Shown here: one piece after another, positions 7,677 to 15,936 of the stretch | How the letters are laid out: each line of letters begins with the position of its first letter | How positions within the stretch are numbered: position 1 is the first letter of the stretch | Assembly (NCBI GenBank): GCA_027022105.1 | Contig: JALVZH010000064.1 | Span: 1 to 40,056 of the forward strand | DNA from: Bacteroidales bacterium | GTDB taxonomy: Bacteria; Bacteroidota; Bacteroidia; Bacteroidales; F082 | Reading direction: 5' to 3' | Length of the DNA: 40,056 bases | The notes under the pieces: generated by a model | What the model was told of the DNA's origin: nothing | What the model saw: only the letters and a program-made list of their open reading frames with translations | Databases searched by the model: none | Translations under genes and position numbers: made by a program

Positions 7677-8161
7677 ACACCCTCTCTCTCCATTATCGCA
7701 TGAACCGCCTGAATCAATTTTTTTGGCCGGCGGGTTTGCAATACCACTTTCTTACCCGATGTAAGTCTCAAAAACAAAACATTATTGTCTTTTTTTCCGG
7801 ATTTTCTTTTGCTGACATTTTTAATAAAATACTTTTCTATTTCCGTTTTGGGAATCAAATGACCTTTTCGTTCGACAGGCAGCATACGATACCGGACACC
7901 TTCCTTTTCAACAGTTGTCTTTACCTTAATAAACAAAAGCAACAATGTGAATATCAGAAAAATAAGATATATCAGGGAAACTCCGATAAAAGAGATGGGA
8001 ATATGAATCTGTTTTAAGCCGTCGATAAATCTGCTGGCAATGATAAAGAGATAGATGAGTGTTTCCAAAATAACCGTAACAATTACAAATCTTCGCGGAA
8101 AAACAACAGATTCGCTGTATAATACCTTTGAAACCGCATTAGTTTCCTGAGTGTGTGCCAT
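7667..8161 (-). CDS. Small membrane protein with bPH-like cytoplasmic domain
   Basis: 164 residues, not recognised with certainty. Two membrane helices are visible at about 25-48 and 57-79. They are followed by a basic, beta-rich cytoplasmic part (KTTVEKEGVRYRMLPVE, LIPKTEIEKYFIKN, VLFLRLTSGKKVVLQTRRPK). The layout of two helices then a KTxVxxxGVxYRxxP segment resembles the DUF6141/bacterial PH-like group of unknown role. It is divergent from idi with a 72-bp spacer. Its last codons and stop lie in the tail of repeat A5, so the repeat may have replaced the original 3' end. Confidence 0.6.
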   Translation of the reverse strand: MAHTQETNAVSKVLYSESVVFPRRFVIVTVILETLIYLFIIASRFIDGLKQIHIPISFIGVSLIYLIFLIFTLLLLFIKVKTTVEKEGVRYRMLPVERKGHLIPKTEIEKYFIKNVSKRKSGKKDNNVLFLRLTSGKKVVLQTRRPKKLIQAVHAIMEREGVRM

Positions 8162-8171
8162 TTAATTCTTA

Positions 8172-8203
8172 TTTGGTCTTTTTAGAAATTATATATACTT
8201 TTG
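8172..8203 (+). promoter_or_regulatory. Bacteroidota-type promoter for idi
   Basis: TTTG at 8172-8175, a 20-bp spacer and TACTTTTG at 8196-8203. This matches the TTTG-N19-21-TAnnTTTG consensus. The predicted transcript starts near 8210, about 25 nt before the idi ATG at 8234, which rules out the TTG at 8201 as start. Confidence 0.65.
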
Positions 8204-8233
8204 CTTTTTTATTTTTTTGTAAAAATAGATAAA

Positions 8234-8773
8234 ATGCAGGTTGAATATGTAATCCTTGTAAATAAAAACGATTTGCCACTGGGTACCATGGAGAAGATGG
8301 AAGCGCATGAAAAAGGCGTGTTGCACAGGGCATTTTCGGTATTTATATTTAATTCGGAGGGTAAAATGCTGCTTCAGCGCAGGGCTTTGGAAAAATATCA
8401 CTCGCCGGGATTATGGACCAATACGGTGTGCAGCCATCCCCGGGCAGGTGAAAAGACTTTGGATGCAGTACACCGAAGAATGAAGGAAGAAATGGGTTTC
8501 GATTGTGATGTGGAAGAGGCTTTTTCGTTTGTTTACAATGCCAATGTGGGTGACGGCCTGCGCGAACATGAATACGACCATGTATTTGTCGGCGTTTCCA
8601 ACAGCATTCCCAAACCAAACCCCGAAGAGGTGGGCGACTGGAAATACATGGATTTTAATGAGGTACTGGACGACATCAAAACAAATCCGGATAACTATAC
8701 GGAATGGTTTAAAATAGCCATGAAAGAGTTGGCAAAAAACAGAGATAAGATTCCGGGGCACGGTGCAAATTAA
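8234..8773 (+). CDS. idi: Isopentenyl-diphosphate delta-isomerase, type I
   Basis: 179 residues of the Nudix fold. It interconverts isopentenyl and dimethylallyl diphosphate for isoprenoid synthesis in the cytoplasm. Visible residues match the E. coli enzyme: metal ligands H25, H31 and H68, catalytic Cys66 in TNTVCSHPR, Nudix-type RRMKEEMGF, and acidic residues E111 and E113 in REHEYDH. The start at 8234 is chosen because the upstream TTG overlaps the promoter. The gene ends convergently with the ABC ATPase gene, the two stop codons sharing TTAA at 8770-8773, so there is no room for a separate terminator. Confidence 0.95.
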   Translation: MQVEYVILVNKNDLPLGTMEKMEAHEKGVLHRAFSVFIFNSEGKMLLQRRALEKYHSPGLWTNTVCSHPRAGEKTLDAVHRRMKEEMGFDCDVEEAFSFVYNANVGDGLREHEYDHVFVGVSNSIPKPNPEEVGDWKYMDFNEVLDDIKTNPDNYTEWFKIAMKELAKNRDKIPGHGAN

Positions 8774-9684
8774 CCCTCTTTTTCTCCAACTACTTTCAAA
8801 AAGATATCATTTACGCTGGGCAGGACTTCACTGAACGAAACCACATCTGCTTCTTTAATAAATTCCGAGAGCAATTGATTGTTGTGAACACCAGAATACG
8901 ATTTTATTTTAGATGTATAAACGCCATTCTTTTTAACGGTTTCTACAATTTCAAAAATATTACTGTTTGCCGTCAGCGGCGAATCGCTCCGGTAAGTCAA
9001 CTGGTAAATATTGGATTTGAATCTTTGTTTTATCTCATGAATTTCACCCGACAGAACCGTCTTTCCGTTATCAATCAATGCTATATTATCACAAAGCTCT
9101 TCAACCGATGCCATATTGTGGGTTGAAAAAATAATGGTGGCACCGTTTTTCTTCAGGTTCAGAATTTCATCTTTAATTAAGTTGACATTAATGGGGTCGA
9201 AACCGCTGAACGGTTCATCAAATATAAGCAATTCCGGTTCATGTACCACCGTAACGATAAATTGCACCTTTTGCTGCATGCCTTTTGAAAGTTCCTCCAC
9301 CTTTTTGTCCCACCACGAAGCGATTTCAAATTTTTCGAACCAGTACTTCAGCTTTTTAACGGCTTCCGCTTTGGGCATTCCTTTCAGCCGTGCCAGATAG
9401 AGAGCCTGCTCGCCCACCTTCATTTTTTTATAGAGGCCGCGTTCTTCGGGCAGGTAACCGATACGAAAAACATCCTCTTTTCTAAGCGGTGCACCATCCA
9501 TAAGCACTCTGCCGCTGTCGGGCCCGGTTATCATGTTGATGATACGGATTAAAGTGGTTTTACCTGCCCCGTTGGGACCAAGCAGCCCAAACACCGAATG
9601 ACCGGGCACGGCAACGGAAACATTATCCAATGCTTTGTGTCCGATAAAGGTTTTGGTTATATCAACAACTTCCAGTTTATTCAT
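8770..9684 (-). CDS. ABC transporter ATP-binding protein (NatA/EcsA-like)
   Basis: 304 residues. Walker A GPNGAGKT at 36-43, Q-loop region YLPEERGL near 78, signature LSKGMQQ at 132-138, Walker B LLIFDEP at 152-158 and the H-loop histidine at 189. The C-terminal ~80 residues are a DUF4162-type extension typical of ATPases paired with ABC-2 permeases. It couples ATP hydrolysis to transport or extrusion of an unknown substrate at the inner membrane. Unusually, no permease gene is adjacent. It starts 3 bp after dnaJ ends, which makes it the third gene of the grpE-dnaJ transcript, and on its other side it meets idi. The partner permease must be encoded elsewhere or the complex assembles in trans. 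Confidence 0.9.
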   Translation of the reverse strand: MNKLEVVDITKTFIGHKALDNVSVAVPGHSVFGLLGPNGAGKTTLIRIINMITGPDSGRVLMDGAPLRKEDVFRIGYLPEERGLYKKMKVGEQALYLARLKGMPKAEAVKKLKYWFEKFEIASWWDKKVEELSKGMQQKVQFIVTVVHEPELLIFDEPFSGFDPINVNLIKDEILNLKKNGATIIFSTHNMASVEELCDNIALIDNGKTVLSGEIHEIKQRFKSNIYQLTYRSDSPLTANSNIFEIVETVKKNGVYTSKIKSYSGVHNNQLLSEFIKEADVVSFSEVLPSVNDIFLKVVGEKEG

Positions 9685-9687
9685 GGC

Positions 9688-10839
9688 TTACGAAAAAAAT
9701 TCCCTCATTCTGTCGAAATAGCTCTTATCCTGAGAGGTAGGATTGGGTTTAAAATTACCCGATTTTTGTAATTTTTCAAGCAAATGTTTTTCCTCTTTGC
9801 TCAGATGTTTGGGTGTCCATATGTTTACATTTACCAGCAAATCGCCTTTTCCGTATCCATTCACATCGGGTAGTCCTTTGCCTTTCAGTCGCAACACCTT
9901 ACCTCCCTGCGTTCCTGCCGGTAATTTTATCCTTGCTTTTCCGTCAACGGTGGGTACTTCGGTAGTAACGCCAAGTGCTGCGTCGGGAAAACTGATATAC
10001 AAATCGTAAATAAGATTATTTCCGTCTCTGACAAGCTCTTTGTGCGGTTCTTCTTCAATCAGGATAATTAAGTCGCCATTGATACCACCCCTTGCAGCAG
10101 CATTTCCTTTGCCGCTCAGGCTAAGCTGCATTCCTTCGGCTACTCCGGCCGGTATTTTAATGGTAACAACCTCTTCGTCGCGGACAATCCCGTTGCCGTG
10201 GCAAACCTCACATTTGTCGGTAATTATCTGTCCTTCACCACCGCACTGCGGACAAGTGGAAGTAGTTTGCATCTGTCCCAGAAAGGTATTTGTAATCCGG
10301 TTTACCTGCCCTGTACCTCTACAGGTAGGACATGTGGAATAGGAACTTCCGTGCCGGGCTCCGGTTCCGTGACAGGTTTTACAGGCCACATATTTCTTCA
10401 GCTTTATCTTTTTCTCCACTCCGTGGGCAATCTCATCCAGGGTAAGTTTTACCCTGACACGTAAATTAGATCCTTTGTTTACCCTCCGGCGTCCTCTTCC
10501 CGAAGAGCCGCCGAAGCCGCTGCCAAAACCAAAGTGTCCGCCAAAGATGTCACCGAAATGAGTAAAAATATCTTCCATACTCATTCCTTCTCCGTAACCC
10601 TGACGGGAAGCCCCGCCCACACCGGCATGGCCAAACTGGTCGTACCTTGCACGTTTTTTTTCATTACTCAGCACTTCGTAGGCCTCTGCCGCTTCCTTGA
10701 ATTTCTCTTCCGACTCTTTGTCCCCCGGGTTTTTATCAGGGTGATATTTCAAAGCCAGTTTCCTGTATGCCTTTTTAATTTCCGTCACCGTGGCGTTTCT
10801 CGACACCCCGAGTACATCGTAATAATCTCGTTTGCTCAT
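9688..10839 (-). CDS. dnaJ: Chaperone DnaJ
   Basis: 383 residues, type I J-protein that delivers substrates to DnaK and stimulates its ATPase. Order: J domain (1-70) with HPD at 33-35; Gly/Phe-rich linker ([17 protein letters not shown]); zinc-binding domain with four CxxCxGxG motifs ([32 protein letters not shown]); C-terminal substrate-binding domains. All key residues are intact. It follows grpE after a 105-bp spacer that holds a long RNA hairpin, and precedes the ABC ATPase by 3 bp. dnaK is not in the window. Confidence 0.98.
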   Translation of the reverse strand: MSKRDYYDVLGVSRNATVTEIKKAYRKLALKYHPDKNPGDKESEEKFKEAAEAYEVLSNEKKRARYDQFGHAGVGGASRQGYGEGMSMEDIFTHFGDIFGGHFGFGSGFGGSSGRGRRRVNKGSNLRVRVKLTLDEIAHGVEKKIKLKKYVACKTCHGTGARHGSSYSTCPTCRGTGQVNRITNTFLGQMQTTSTCPQCGGEGQIITDKCEVCHGNGIVRDEEVVTIKIPAGVAEGMQLSLSGKGNAAARGGINGDLIILIEEEPHKELVRDGNNLIYDLYISFPDAALGVTTEVPTVDGKARIKLPAGTQGGKVLRLKGKGLPDVNGYGKGDLLVNVNIWTPKHLSKEEKHLLEKLQKSGNFKPNPTSQDKSYFDRMREFFS

Positions 10840-10872
10840 CTATTCAGGATCTAATGTATTAATACCATAAAT

Positions 10873-10910
10873 GCTGCTTGCAGTCCGTCATCCGACAGAC
10901 CACAAACAGC
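10873..10910 (-). ncRNA. 17-bp mRNA hairpin between grpE and dnaJ
   Basis: In the minus-strand transcript this segment folds into an unbroken 17-bp stem with a GGAU loop. Four of the pairs are G-U; on the plus strand they would be A-C mismatches, so pairing works only in the mRNA sense. There is no U-run after it, so it is not a normal terminator. It may be a processing or stability element that sets different levels of GrpE and DnaJ. Role is inferred. Confidence 0.55.
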
Positions 10911-10944
10911 GCTATTTCATAAATATTACCGGCTTGTGCCGTTA

Positions 10945-11562
10945 CTATTTTCCAACCACTACTTTGGCATACCTCAACACCTTGCCGTTCAGCAGATAAC
11001 CCTGCTGTATTACATCCACAACCTTGCCTTTCATATCCTTATTCGGCGCCGGTATTTCGGTAATGGCTTCATGATAATCGGTATCAAAAGGTTTACCTAT
11101 CTCATCCATAGGTTCCAACCCTTTTTTCTTTAGCGTATTCATCAGTTTGTTGTAGATAAGCTCAATGCCTTTTTTGGCTTCATCGCTTAAATTGTGCTCT
11201 TCAAAAGCTTTTATGGCTCTTTCAAAATCATCCAATATGGGCAACAAATCCTCAATAAGCTCTTTTGATGCCGATTTTTGAAGCTCAATACGCTCTTTTG
11301 CCGACCTTTTTCTGAAATTATCGAATTCAGAATAAAGCCGCAGGTATTTATCATTCAGTTCTGCCGTTTTTTCTTTCAGTTCTTCAATCTCCTTTTGTGT
11401 CCTGGAAGAGGTCTTTTTCTTTTTTGAATTTTTACCACCCTTGTTTTTATTTCCCTCAAAAGTCACATCGTCAACATTTTCAACGTCTTCCGCATTTCTT
11501 TGCTGTTCCTTTACCTCTTCGTTTTCCTTGTTTTTTATATCTTTATTTTCACTCATTTTCAA
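10945..11562 (-). CDS. grpE: Nucleotide exchange factor GrpE
   Basis: 205 residues (or 203 if the second ATG at 11556 is used). It releases ADP from DnaK. The first ~65 residues are a charged, low-complexity tail (many K, E, N). A long coiled-coil region follows (TQKEIEELKEKTAELNDKYL, RLYSEFDNFRKRSAKER), then the beta-domain ending ..KVVDVIQQGYLLNGKVLRYAKVVVGK, the usual family signature. It is first in the grpE-dnaJ-ABC operon. I found no CIRCE element and no clear promoter in the 82-bp upstream gap. Confidence 0.97.
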   Translation of the reverse strand: MKMSENKDIKNKENEEVKEQQRNAEDVENVDDVTFEGNKNKGGKNSKKKKTSSRTQKEIEELKEKTAELNDKYLRLYSEFDNFRKRSAKERIELQKSASKELIEDLLPILDDFERAIKAFEEHNLSDEAKKGIELIYNKLMNTLKKKGLEPMDEIGKPFDTDYHEAITEIPAPNKDMKGKVVDVIQQGYLLNGKVLRYAKVVVGK

Positions 11563-11644
11563 ACATATTTAATTGTTTCGCAAAGCGGTTACAAAATTTT
11601 TGCCACGCGATAAAAACAGCCAAATTGACAGCATCCGTAAAAAA

Positions 11645-12337
11645 TCAGGATAATTTTTTTTCAAAAAATTTCCATAAGGGGTCATCCGGTACGGGCGCTT
11701 CAATTTTAAGAGGTTCTTTTTTTACCGGATGAACAAATGAAACCGACCGGGCATGCAGGCTGATGGAAGCATCGGGATTGCTTCTCGGGAAACCGTATTT
11801 TAAATCTCCCTTGATGGGTGACCCGATGGCAGCAAGTTGTGCCCTGATTTGATGATGCCGTCCGGTGTGCAAATCAATTTCCAGCAAATGATACTGATCG
11901 GAAGAGGCAAGATACCGGTAAGACAAAACGGCCTCTTTGGCACCTTCGGTGTTTTTTTTCGAAACAAAAGATTTATTCTTTTTCTCGTTCCTCACAAGGT
12001 AATGATTTAATGTTGCTTCGCGCTGAGCAGGCATATTTTTCACAACAGCCCAATAGGTTTTCTTCATCTCCCTCTTTTTAACGAGTTCATTCATTCGCGA
12101 CAGTGCTTTTCCCGTTTTGGCAAACACCACAACACCGCTCACAGGTCTGTCGAGGCGATGAATAACACCAAGAAAAACATTCCCGGGTTTTGCATATTTT
12201 TCTTTTAAAAACAGCTTTACCTCCTCACTCAGCGGAACATCACCCGTTTTATCCCCCTGAATTATTTCGGAAGCAAGTTTATTAACAACAACAAGGTGGT
12301 TGTCTTCGTACAGAATCCGGGAGGCAAGGTTTTTCAT
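11645..12337 (-). CDS. RluA-family pseudouridine synthase
   Basis: 230 residues. It isomerises specific uridines in rRNA or tRNA. The conserved motif HRLDRPVSGVVVF holds the catalytic aspartate at D63, and the later segment LLEIDLHTGRHHQIRAQLA is the second family motif. No S4 domain is present, so it belongs to the short RluA/RluD-like or TruC-like group. Which RNA position it modifies cannot be told. It starts 32 bp after panB and is probably co-transcribed with it. Confidence 0.92.
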   Translation of the reverse strand: MKNLASRILYEDNHLVVVNKLASEIIQGDKTGDVPLSEEVKLFLKEKYAKPGNVFLGVIHRLDRPVSGVVVFAKTGKALSRMNELVKKREMKKTYWAVVKNMPAQREATLNHYLVRNEKKNKSFVSKKNTEGAKEAVLSYRYLASSDQYHLLEIDLHTGRHHQIRAQLAAIGSPIKGDLKYGFPRSNPDASISLHARSVSFVHPVKKEPLKIEAPVPDDPLWKFFEKKLS

Positions 12338-12369
12338 GGTACGTTTATCCTCTGAAAACCGTTTTTAAT

Positions 12370-13185
12370 TTAATACTGCTCTTTACTGTTGGGGAAATCA
12401 ACATTTTTCACATCGTGAATGTATGCAAGAAATGCCTTGATGATTTCATCGTGCAGATTGTGGTATCTTCTTAAAAACCTTGGGGAGAATTCCTGGTTTA
12501 TACCCAGCATATCGTGCAAAACAAGCACCTGACCGTCAACTTCATGCCCGGCGCCAATCCCTATGGTGGGTATTTTAACCGATTTTGTAACTTCGGCAGC
12601 AAGTTTGGCCGGTATTTTTTCAAGGACAACACCAAAACATCCCGCCTCTTCAAGAATCTTTGCATCGCGCATCAATTTATCGGCTTCCTTTTTTTCGGTT
12701 GCTCTTACCACATAGGTTCCGAATTTATTAATGGATTGCGGAGTAAGCCCGAGGTGTCCCAAAACGGGGATACCGGCACTCAATATCCTGTCAACCGATT
12801 CGACAATCTCCTCTCCGCCTTCCAGCTTAATGGCGTTGGCTCCCGATTCTTTCATAATTCTGATGGCAGAGTTCAATGCCTCTTTGGAGTTGCCCTGATA
12901 GGTTCCGAACGGCAAATCGACCACCACCAAAGCACGTTTTACACCACGCATTACCGACGACGCATGATAAATCATCTGATCGAGAGTGATGGGCAGGGTA
13001 GTGGCATGACCGGCCATTACATTGGAAGCGGAATCGCCCACCAAAATTACATCGATACCCGCTTCATCAAGCAAACGGGCCATGGAGTAATCGTAACCCG
13101 TTAGCATGGCTATCTTTTCACCTTTCAGCTTCATTTCCTGAAGCACATGGGTGGTAATCTTAGGTAAGTCTCTTGTTGAGTACAT
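12370..13185 (-). CDS. panB: 3-methyl-2-oxobutanoate hydroxymethyltransferase
   Basis: 271 residues from the ATG at 13185. It adds a hydroxymethyl group from methylene-THF to alpha-ketoisovalerate, the first committed step of pantothenate and CoA synthesis. Motifs: [29 protein letters not shown] with the metal-binding aspartate, [41 protein letters not shown]. The longer reading (Met at 13221) would begin upstream of the predicted transcript start, so 13185 is preferred. panC and panD are not nearby. Confidence 0.95.
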   Translation of the reverse strand: MYSTRDLPKITTHVLQEMKLKGEKIAMLTGYDYSMARLLDEAGIDVILVGDSASNVMAGHATTLPITLDQMIYHASSVMRGVKRALVVVDLPFGTYQGNSKEALNSAIRIMKESGANAIKLEGGEEIVESVDRILSAGIPVLGHLGLTPQSINKFGTYVVRATEKKEADKLMRDAKILEEAGCFGVVLEKIPAKLAAEVTKSVKIPTIGIGAGHEVDGQVLVLHDMLGINQEFSPRFLRRYHNLHDEIIKAFLAYIHDVKNVDFPNSKEQY

Positions 13186-13209
13186 AATTTTTTGATTATA
13201 AACCGGCTG

Positions 13210-13217
13210 CAAAAGTA
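13210..13217 (-). promoter_or_regulatory. -7 element of the panB promoter
   Basis: TACTTTTG on the minus strand, a full match to TAnnTTTG, 24 bp upstream of the panB ATG. Transcription would start near 13205. No good TTTG is seen 19-21 bp upstream, only TTTC. Confidence 0.5.
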
Positions 13218-13248
13218 ACAATTAGTTTAATGGTAAGGGAAAGATTTT

Positions 13249-13823
13249 GGATGTGATATGTTTGATGTATTATGTTTGATGTAATATGTTTAATGTGATA
13301 TCAGCCCGAGGTAGAGAAGTAATCGATGAGCAAGTGGGGTAGGGAAACATAACATACACTACACCCGGCAATTCAGAGGGCACATACACGTAAGCATAAG
13401 GGCAGGTGTGCCTGATGAATCTCCGGAATGATGTCGGTACTGTATGTTGAATTGGAAAAGAAGCACGAGGAGAGATTCCGTCGCCATTCCAACCCAAAAG
13501 GCCTCCCTTTCGATGGCTTGGAATAGGGACGCGGGAGAGGGGGTACAAGTCAATCGGTGTACAAGGCCAGTGCAAATATTCACCCTGAAAGGGTGTAATA
13601 TCATTAGCACCGGAGGCAGTGCGGTGCGGAAAGGAAAGGAATGATGTCAGGTTTTGGCGGGTTCTGAGTGAGCCGACAAGAAGGCCTGTGAAGGAAGCGG
13701 CTTACGAAGAATCTACGATTGATTTAATCACCTGTATGTTGATTTGCGACAAAGTGTTTATTAAGAAAAGTGTGAGGGAGATTCCTCCCCGCCTCAAGCG
13801 GGTCGGAACGTGACAAAACCGGT
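13249..13823 (-). repeat. Family A repeat, copy A6 (long form, inverted relative to A5)
   Basis: Read on the minus strand it starts ACCGGTTTTGTCACGTTCCG. It carries CCCGC/GCGGG, GCACCG/CGGTGC (13607-13627) and CACCCT/AGGGTG (13581-13595) hairpins and the same core and right extension as A5, ending in imperfect ACATCAAACATA repeats. It has ~100 bp not found in A5 (about 13690-13790). No real gene is visible in 13186-14120. Confidence 0.8.
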
Positions 13824-13859
13824 ACATCAATGTAAGATATTCGACATAAGACATTAGAA

Positions 13860-13985
13860 TTAAGAACGGGAAGTTGCGGCAGGGATGGGAGCGGTAGCCC
13901 TGCCGGTGAGGACTACAAGCGGACAGCAGATTGCGATGCCCGAAGGCATGCAACTGCAAGCCTGCCCGGCCGCCCAAATTAAAAA
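13860..13985. repeat. GC-rich structured intergenic repeat
   Basis: Contains GGCAGGG/CCCTGCC (7-bp stem around 13874-13900) and a TTGCgATGCC-CGAA-GGCATGCAA hairpin. From memory it resembles the GGGATnnnAGCGG-type elements common between Bacteroidota genes. The next ~80 bp, read on the minus strand, encode a coding-like stretch (NEYRAGTDKNPADNKENIF) that could be the remnant of a lost gene. Confidence 0.45.
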
Positions 13986-14063
13986 TATTCTCTTTATTGT
14001 CTGCCGGATTCTTGTCCGTACCTGCCCGATACTCGTTGAAAACCGCCGAATAGTAGTTGGTGC

Positions 14064-14094
14064 TTGACAACGCATGAGTTTCGATGTACTTTTA
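14064..14094 (+). promoter_or_regulatory. Candidate promoter for the beta-helix protein gene
   Basis: TTG at 14064-14066, a 20-bp spacer and TACTTTTA at 14087-14094, one mismatch from TAnnTTTG. The leader would be about 20 nt. Confidence 0.35.
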
Positions 14095-14120
14095 TTCAAT
14101 ATTAACCAAATGTATAAAGA

Positions 14121-15839
14121 ATGAAAACTTCCGCCTGCTATGTGCTGTCAATATTTTTGTTCCTTTTGATACCGGAATCCAAAGCGGCTCTTTTTACGGT
14201 TTCCACAGCTTCGGCAATTCAAACGGCCTTAAACACAGCCGCATCGAACGGTGAAAGCGACACCGTATTAATACAAAACGGCACCTACCACCTTACCGCA
14301 TCACTTACCTACTCGTCTTCCGAAGGTTATTCCATTACGGTTATGGGGCAGACCTCCACCGTTTTGAACGGAAACGACAATGTGCGGCCGCTGGATATAA
14401 GAACCACCGTTGACAATGCCGATATTTTTGTTAAGAACCTGACCATAGAACATGGCCGCGGCGATTATGGCGGTGGAATCTATCTGGAAACCACCACAGC
14501 AGACATTGTCATGAGCAATTGTACGGTAAATGACAACACGGGAACCGTTATTTGCGGAGGGGCCGATATCTATTCGGATTCGGGTGATATTACGGTTACC
14601 AATTGTTCTTTTGAACGAAATTCGGCTCCCAACACCACGGGATATCCCAACGGTACTGCCGGAGGGCTTTTTGTGCAGACCGATCAGGCAGGGACGACCA
14701 TTGAGCTGAAAAACTCCTATTTTGCCCACAACAGTGCCCACCGTGATGCCGGAGGGGCTATGCTGTATCCCACAGGGCCCAATTCAACCGTTACAGCCGA
14801 CAGTAATACCTTTGAAAACAATACGGCACTCGAATACGGTGGCGGATTTTGGGTACGGTGCCCCAACAGCAATGCTGCGGTTACTTTTACCCACAACACA
14901 CTTACGGGAAACGAGGCCTCCGGTGCCGGTAGTGGCGGAGGCAGTTATTTTGAACTGGAAGGCGGACAACTGACGGCATACGGAAACAGGCACAGCAACA
15001 ACAATGCCGCATGGCAGGGAGGCGGTATGTGGGTGACGCACATCGGAGGCACCATAAATGTACACAACAATACTTTTGACGGCGACACCTGTACACAGGG
15101 CGGCGGGGCGTTGTATATTTACATAGAAAGCGGTACGGCAACGGTAAAATACAACAGCATGATAAACAGCTCTGCATCTTCGGGAGGAACGGGGGGCGGA
15201 CTGAGTATTGCAACCACTTCGGCAGCACTTAACGTGTACAAAAATACGCTTTATAACAACTTTGCCGATGAAGGTGGTGATGCCTATTTTTATTTTGATG
15301 CCGCTTCGGCAAGCATTTCGTTTTACGAAAATATCTTGTGGGGAAGTTCGTCGCCGGCTCTGGCCTGTTCGGGAGCCGTGTCGGTAACGGCAACCTATTG
15401 CGATATAGAGGGAGGGACGGGAGAATCGTGGTTTGGTACGGGATGTATCGACAGCAACCCCCTTTTTGCCAATGCAGCCAATGGAGATCTGAACTTAACC
15501 TGGGCCAATTACCCTTCAGCCGACGGTACAAAATCACCTTGTATTGATACCGGAAACCCTTCGTCGCCGGAAGATGCCGACAGTTCAAGGGCCGATATGG
15601 GGATGTACTATTTTGAGCAATACAATATCTGGCAGGGAAATGTAAGCAGCAACTGGAACACTGCCACCAACTGGAGCCGGAACCTTGTGCCCTTTGATAA
15701 TCTGTCCGTTGAGATTCCGGTAGTAACAACCAATTACCCAAACGTTACAACTCAGGGAAACAGTTGTAAAAAACTAACCCTCAAAAGCGGTGCTCAACTG
15801 ACCATCAGCAGTTCGGGCAGTCTTACGATTTTGGAATGA
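14121..15839 (+). CDS. Secreted parallel beta-helix protein with PMP-like GG-I/FxxN repeats
   Basis: 572 residues. A signal peptide (MKTSACYVLSIFLFLLIP..SKA, cut near 22) is followed by a right-handed beta-helix of about 400 residues. The helix has many coils in which GGG(A/I/F/M) alternates with N(T/N)FxxN, as in YGGGIYL, NTFENNTALEYGGGFW and NNTFDGDTCTQGGGALY. This layout is shared with polymorphic outer-membrane proteins and surface polysaccharide-binding or -cleaving proteins. The end (SNWNTATNWSRNLVPFDN ... LTISSSGSLTILE) is a domain that is usually followed by more repeats and a T9SS sorting domain. Here the gene stops without one, so it may be truncated or exported to the periplasm only. 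Confidence 0.8.
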   Translation: MKTSACYVLSIFLFLLIPESKAALFTVSTASAIQTALNTAASNGESDTVLIQNGTYHLTASLTYSSSEGYSITVMGQTSTVLNGNDNVRPLDIRTTVDNADIFVKNLTIEHGRGDYGGGIYLETTTADIVMSNCTVNDNTGTVICGGADIYSDSGDITVTNCSFERNSAPNTTGYPNGTAGGLFVQTDQAGTTIELKNSYFAHNSAHRDAGGAMLYPTGPNSTVTADSNTFENNTALEYGGGFWVRCPNSNAAVTFTHNTLTGNEASGAGSGGGSYFELEGGQLTAYGNRHSNNNAAWQGGGMWVTHIGGTINVHNNTFDGDTCTQGGGALYIYIESGTATVKYNSMINSSASSGGTGGGLSIATTSAALNVYKNTLYNNFADEGGDAYFYFDAASASISFYENILWGSSSPALACSGAVSVTATYCDIEGGTGESWFGTGCIDSNPLFANAANGDLNLTWANYPSADGTKSPCIDTGNPSSPEDADSSRADMGMYYFEQYNIWQGNVSSNWNTATNWSRNLVPFDNLSVEIPVVTTNYPNVTTQGNSCKKLTLKSGAQLTISSSGSLTILE

Positions 15840-15936
15840 TAATTCAGGACGATTTTTCTGTAATATGGGGTTTTTGCAGAAATTTTTCCGCCATTTTTAA
15901 AATTTATTTTTAAATTTGGCGGGAAAATTGTAAAAT

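Noticed and set aside
7314-7677. Two overlapping open frames in A5 with similar counterparts in A6 (13270-13610)
   Set aside because: Both frames are equally conserved between copies, as expected for noncoding repeat identity; no start signal or domain.
8201-8233. TTG start for idi giving an 11-residue extension
   Set aside because: It overlaps the predicted -7 promoter box; the ATG at 8234 gives the normal N-terminus.
13702-14070. 122-codon open frame on the minus strand
   Set aside because: It spans part of repeat A6, a GC-rich repeat and unrelated sequence; only a short stretch looks protein-like, so I list it as a possible remnant, not a gene.
15229-15741. Open frame antisense to the beta-helix gene
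   Set aside because: The sense gene has a signal peptide and repeats; the antisense peptide is low in plausible structure.
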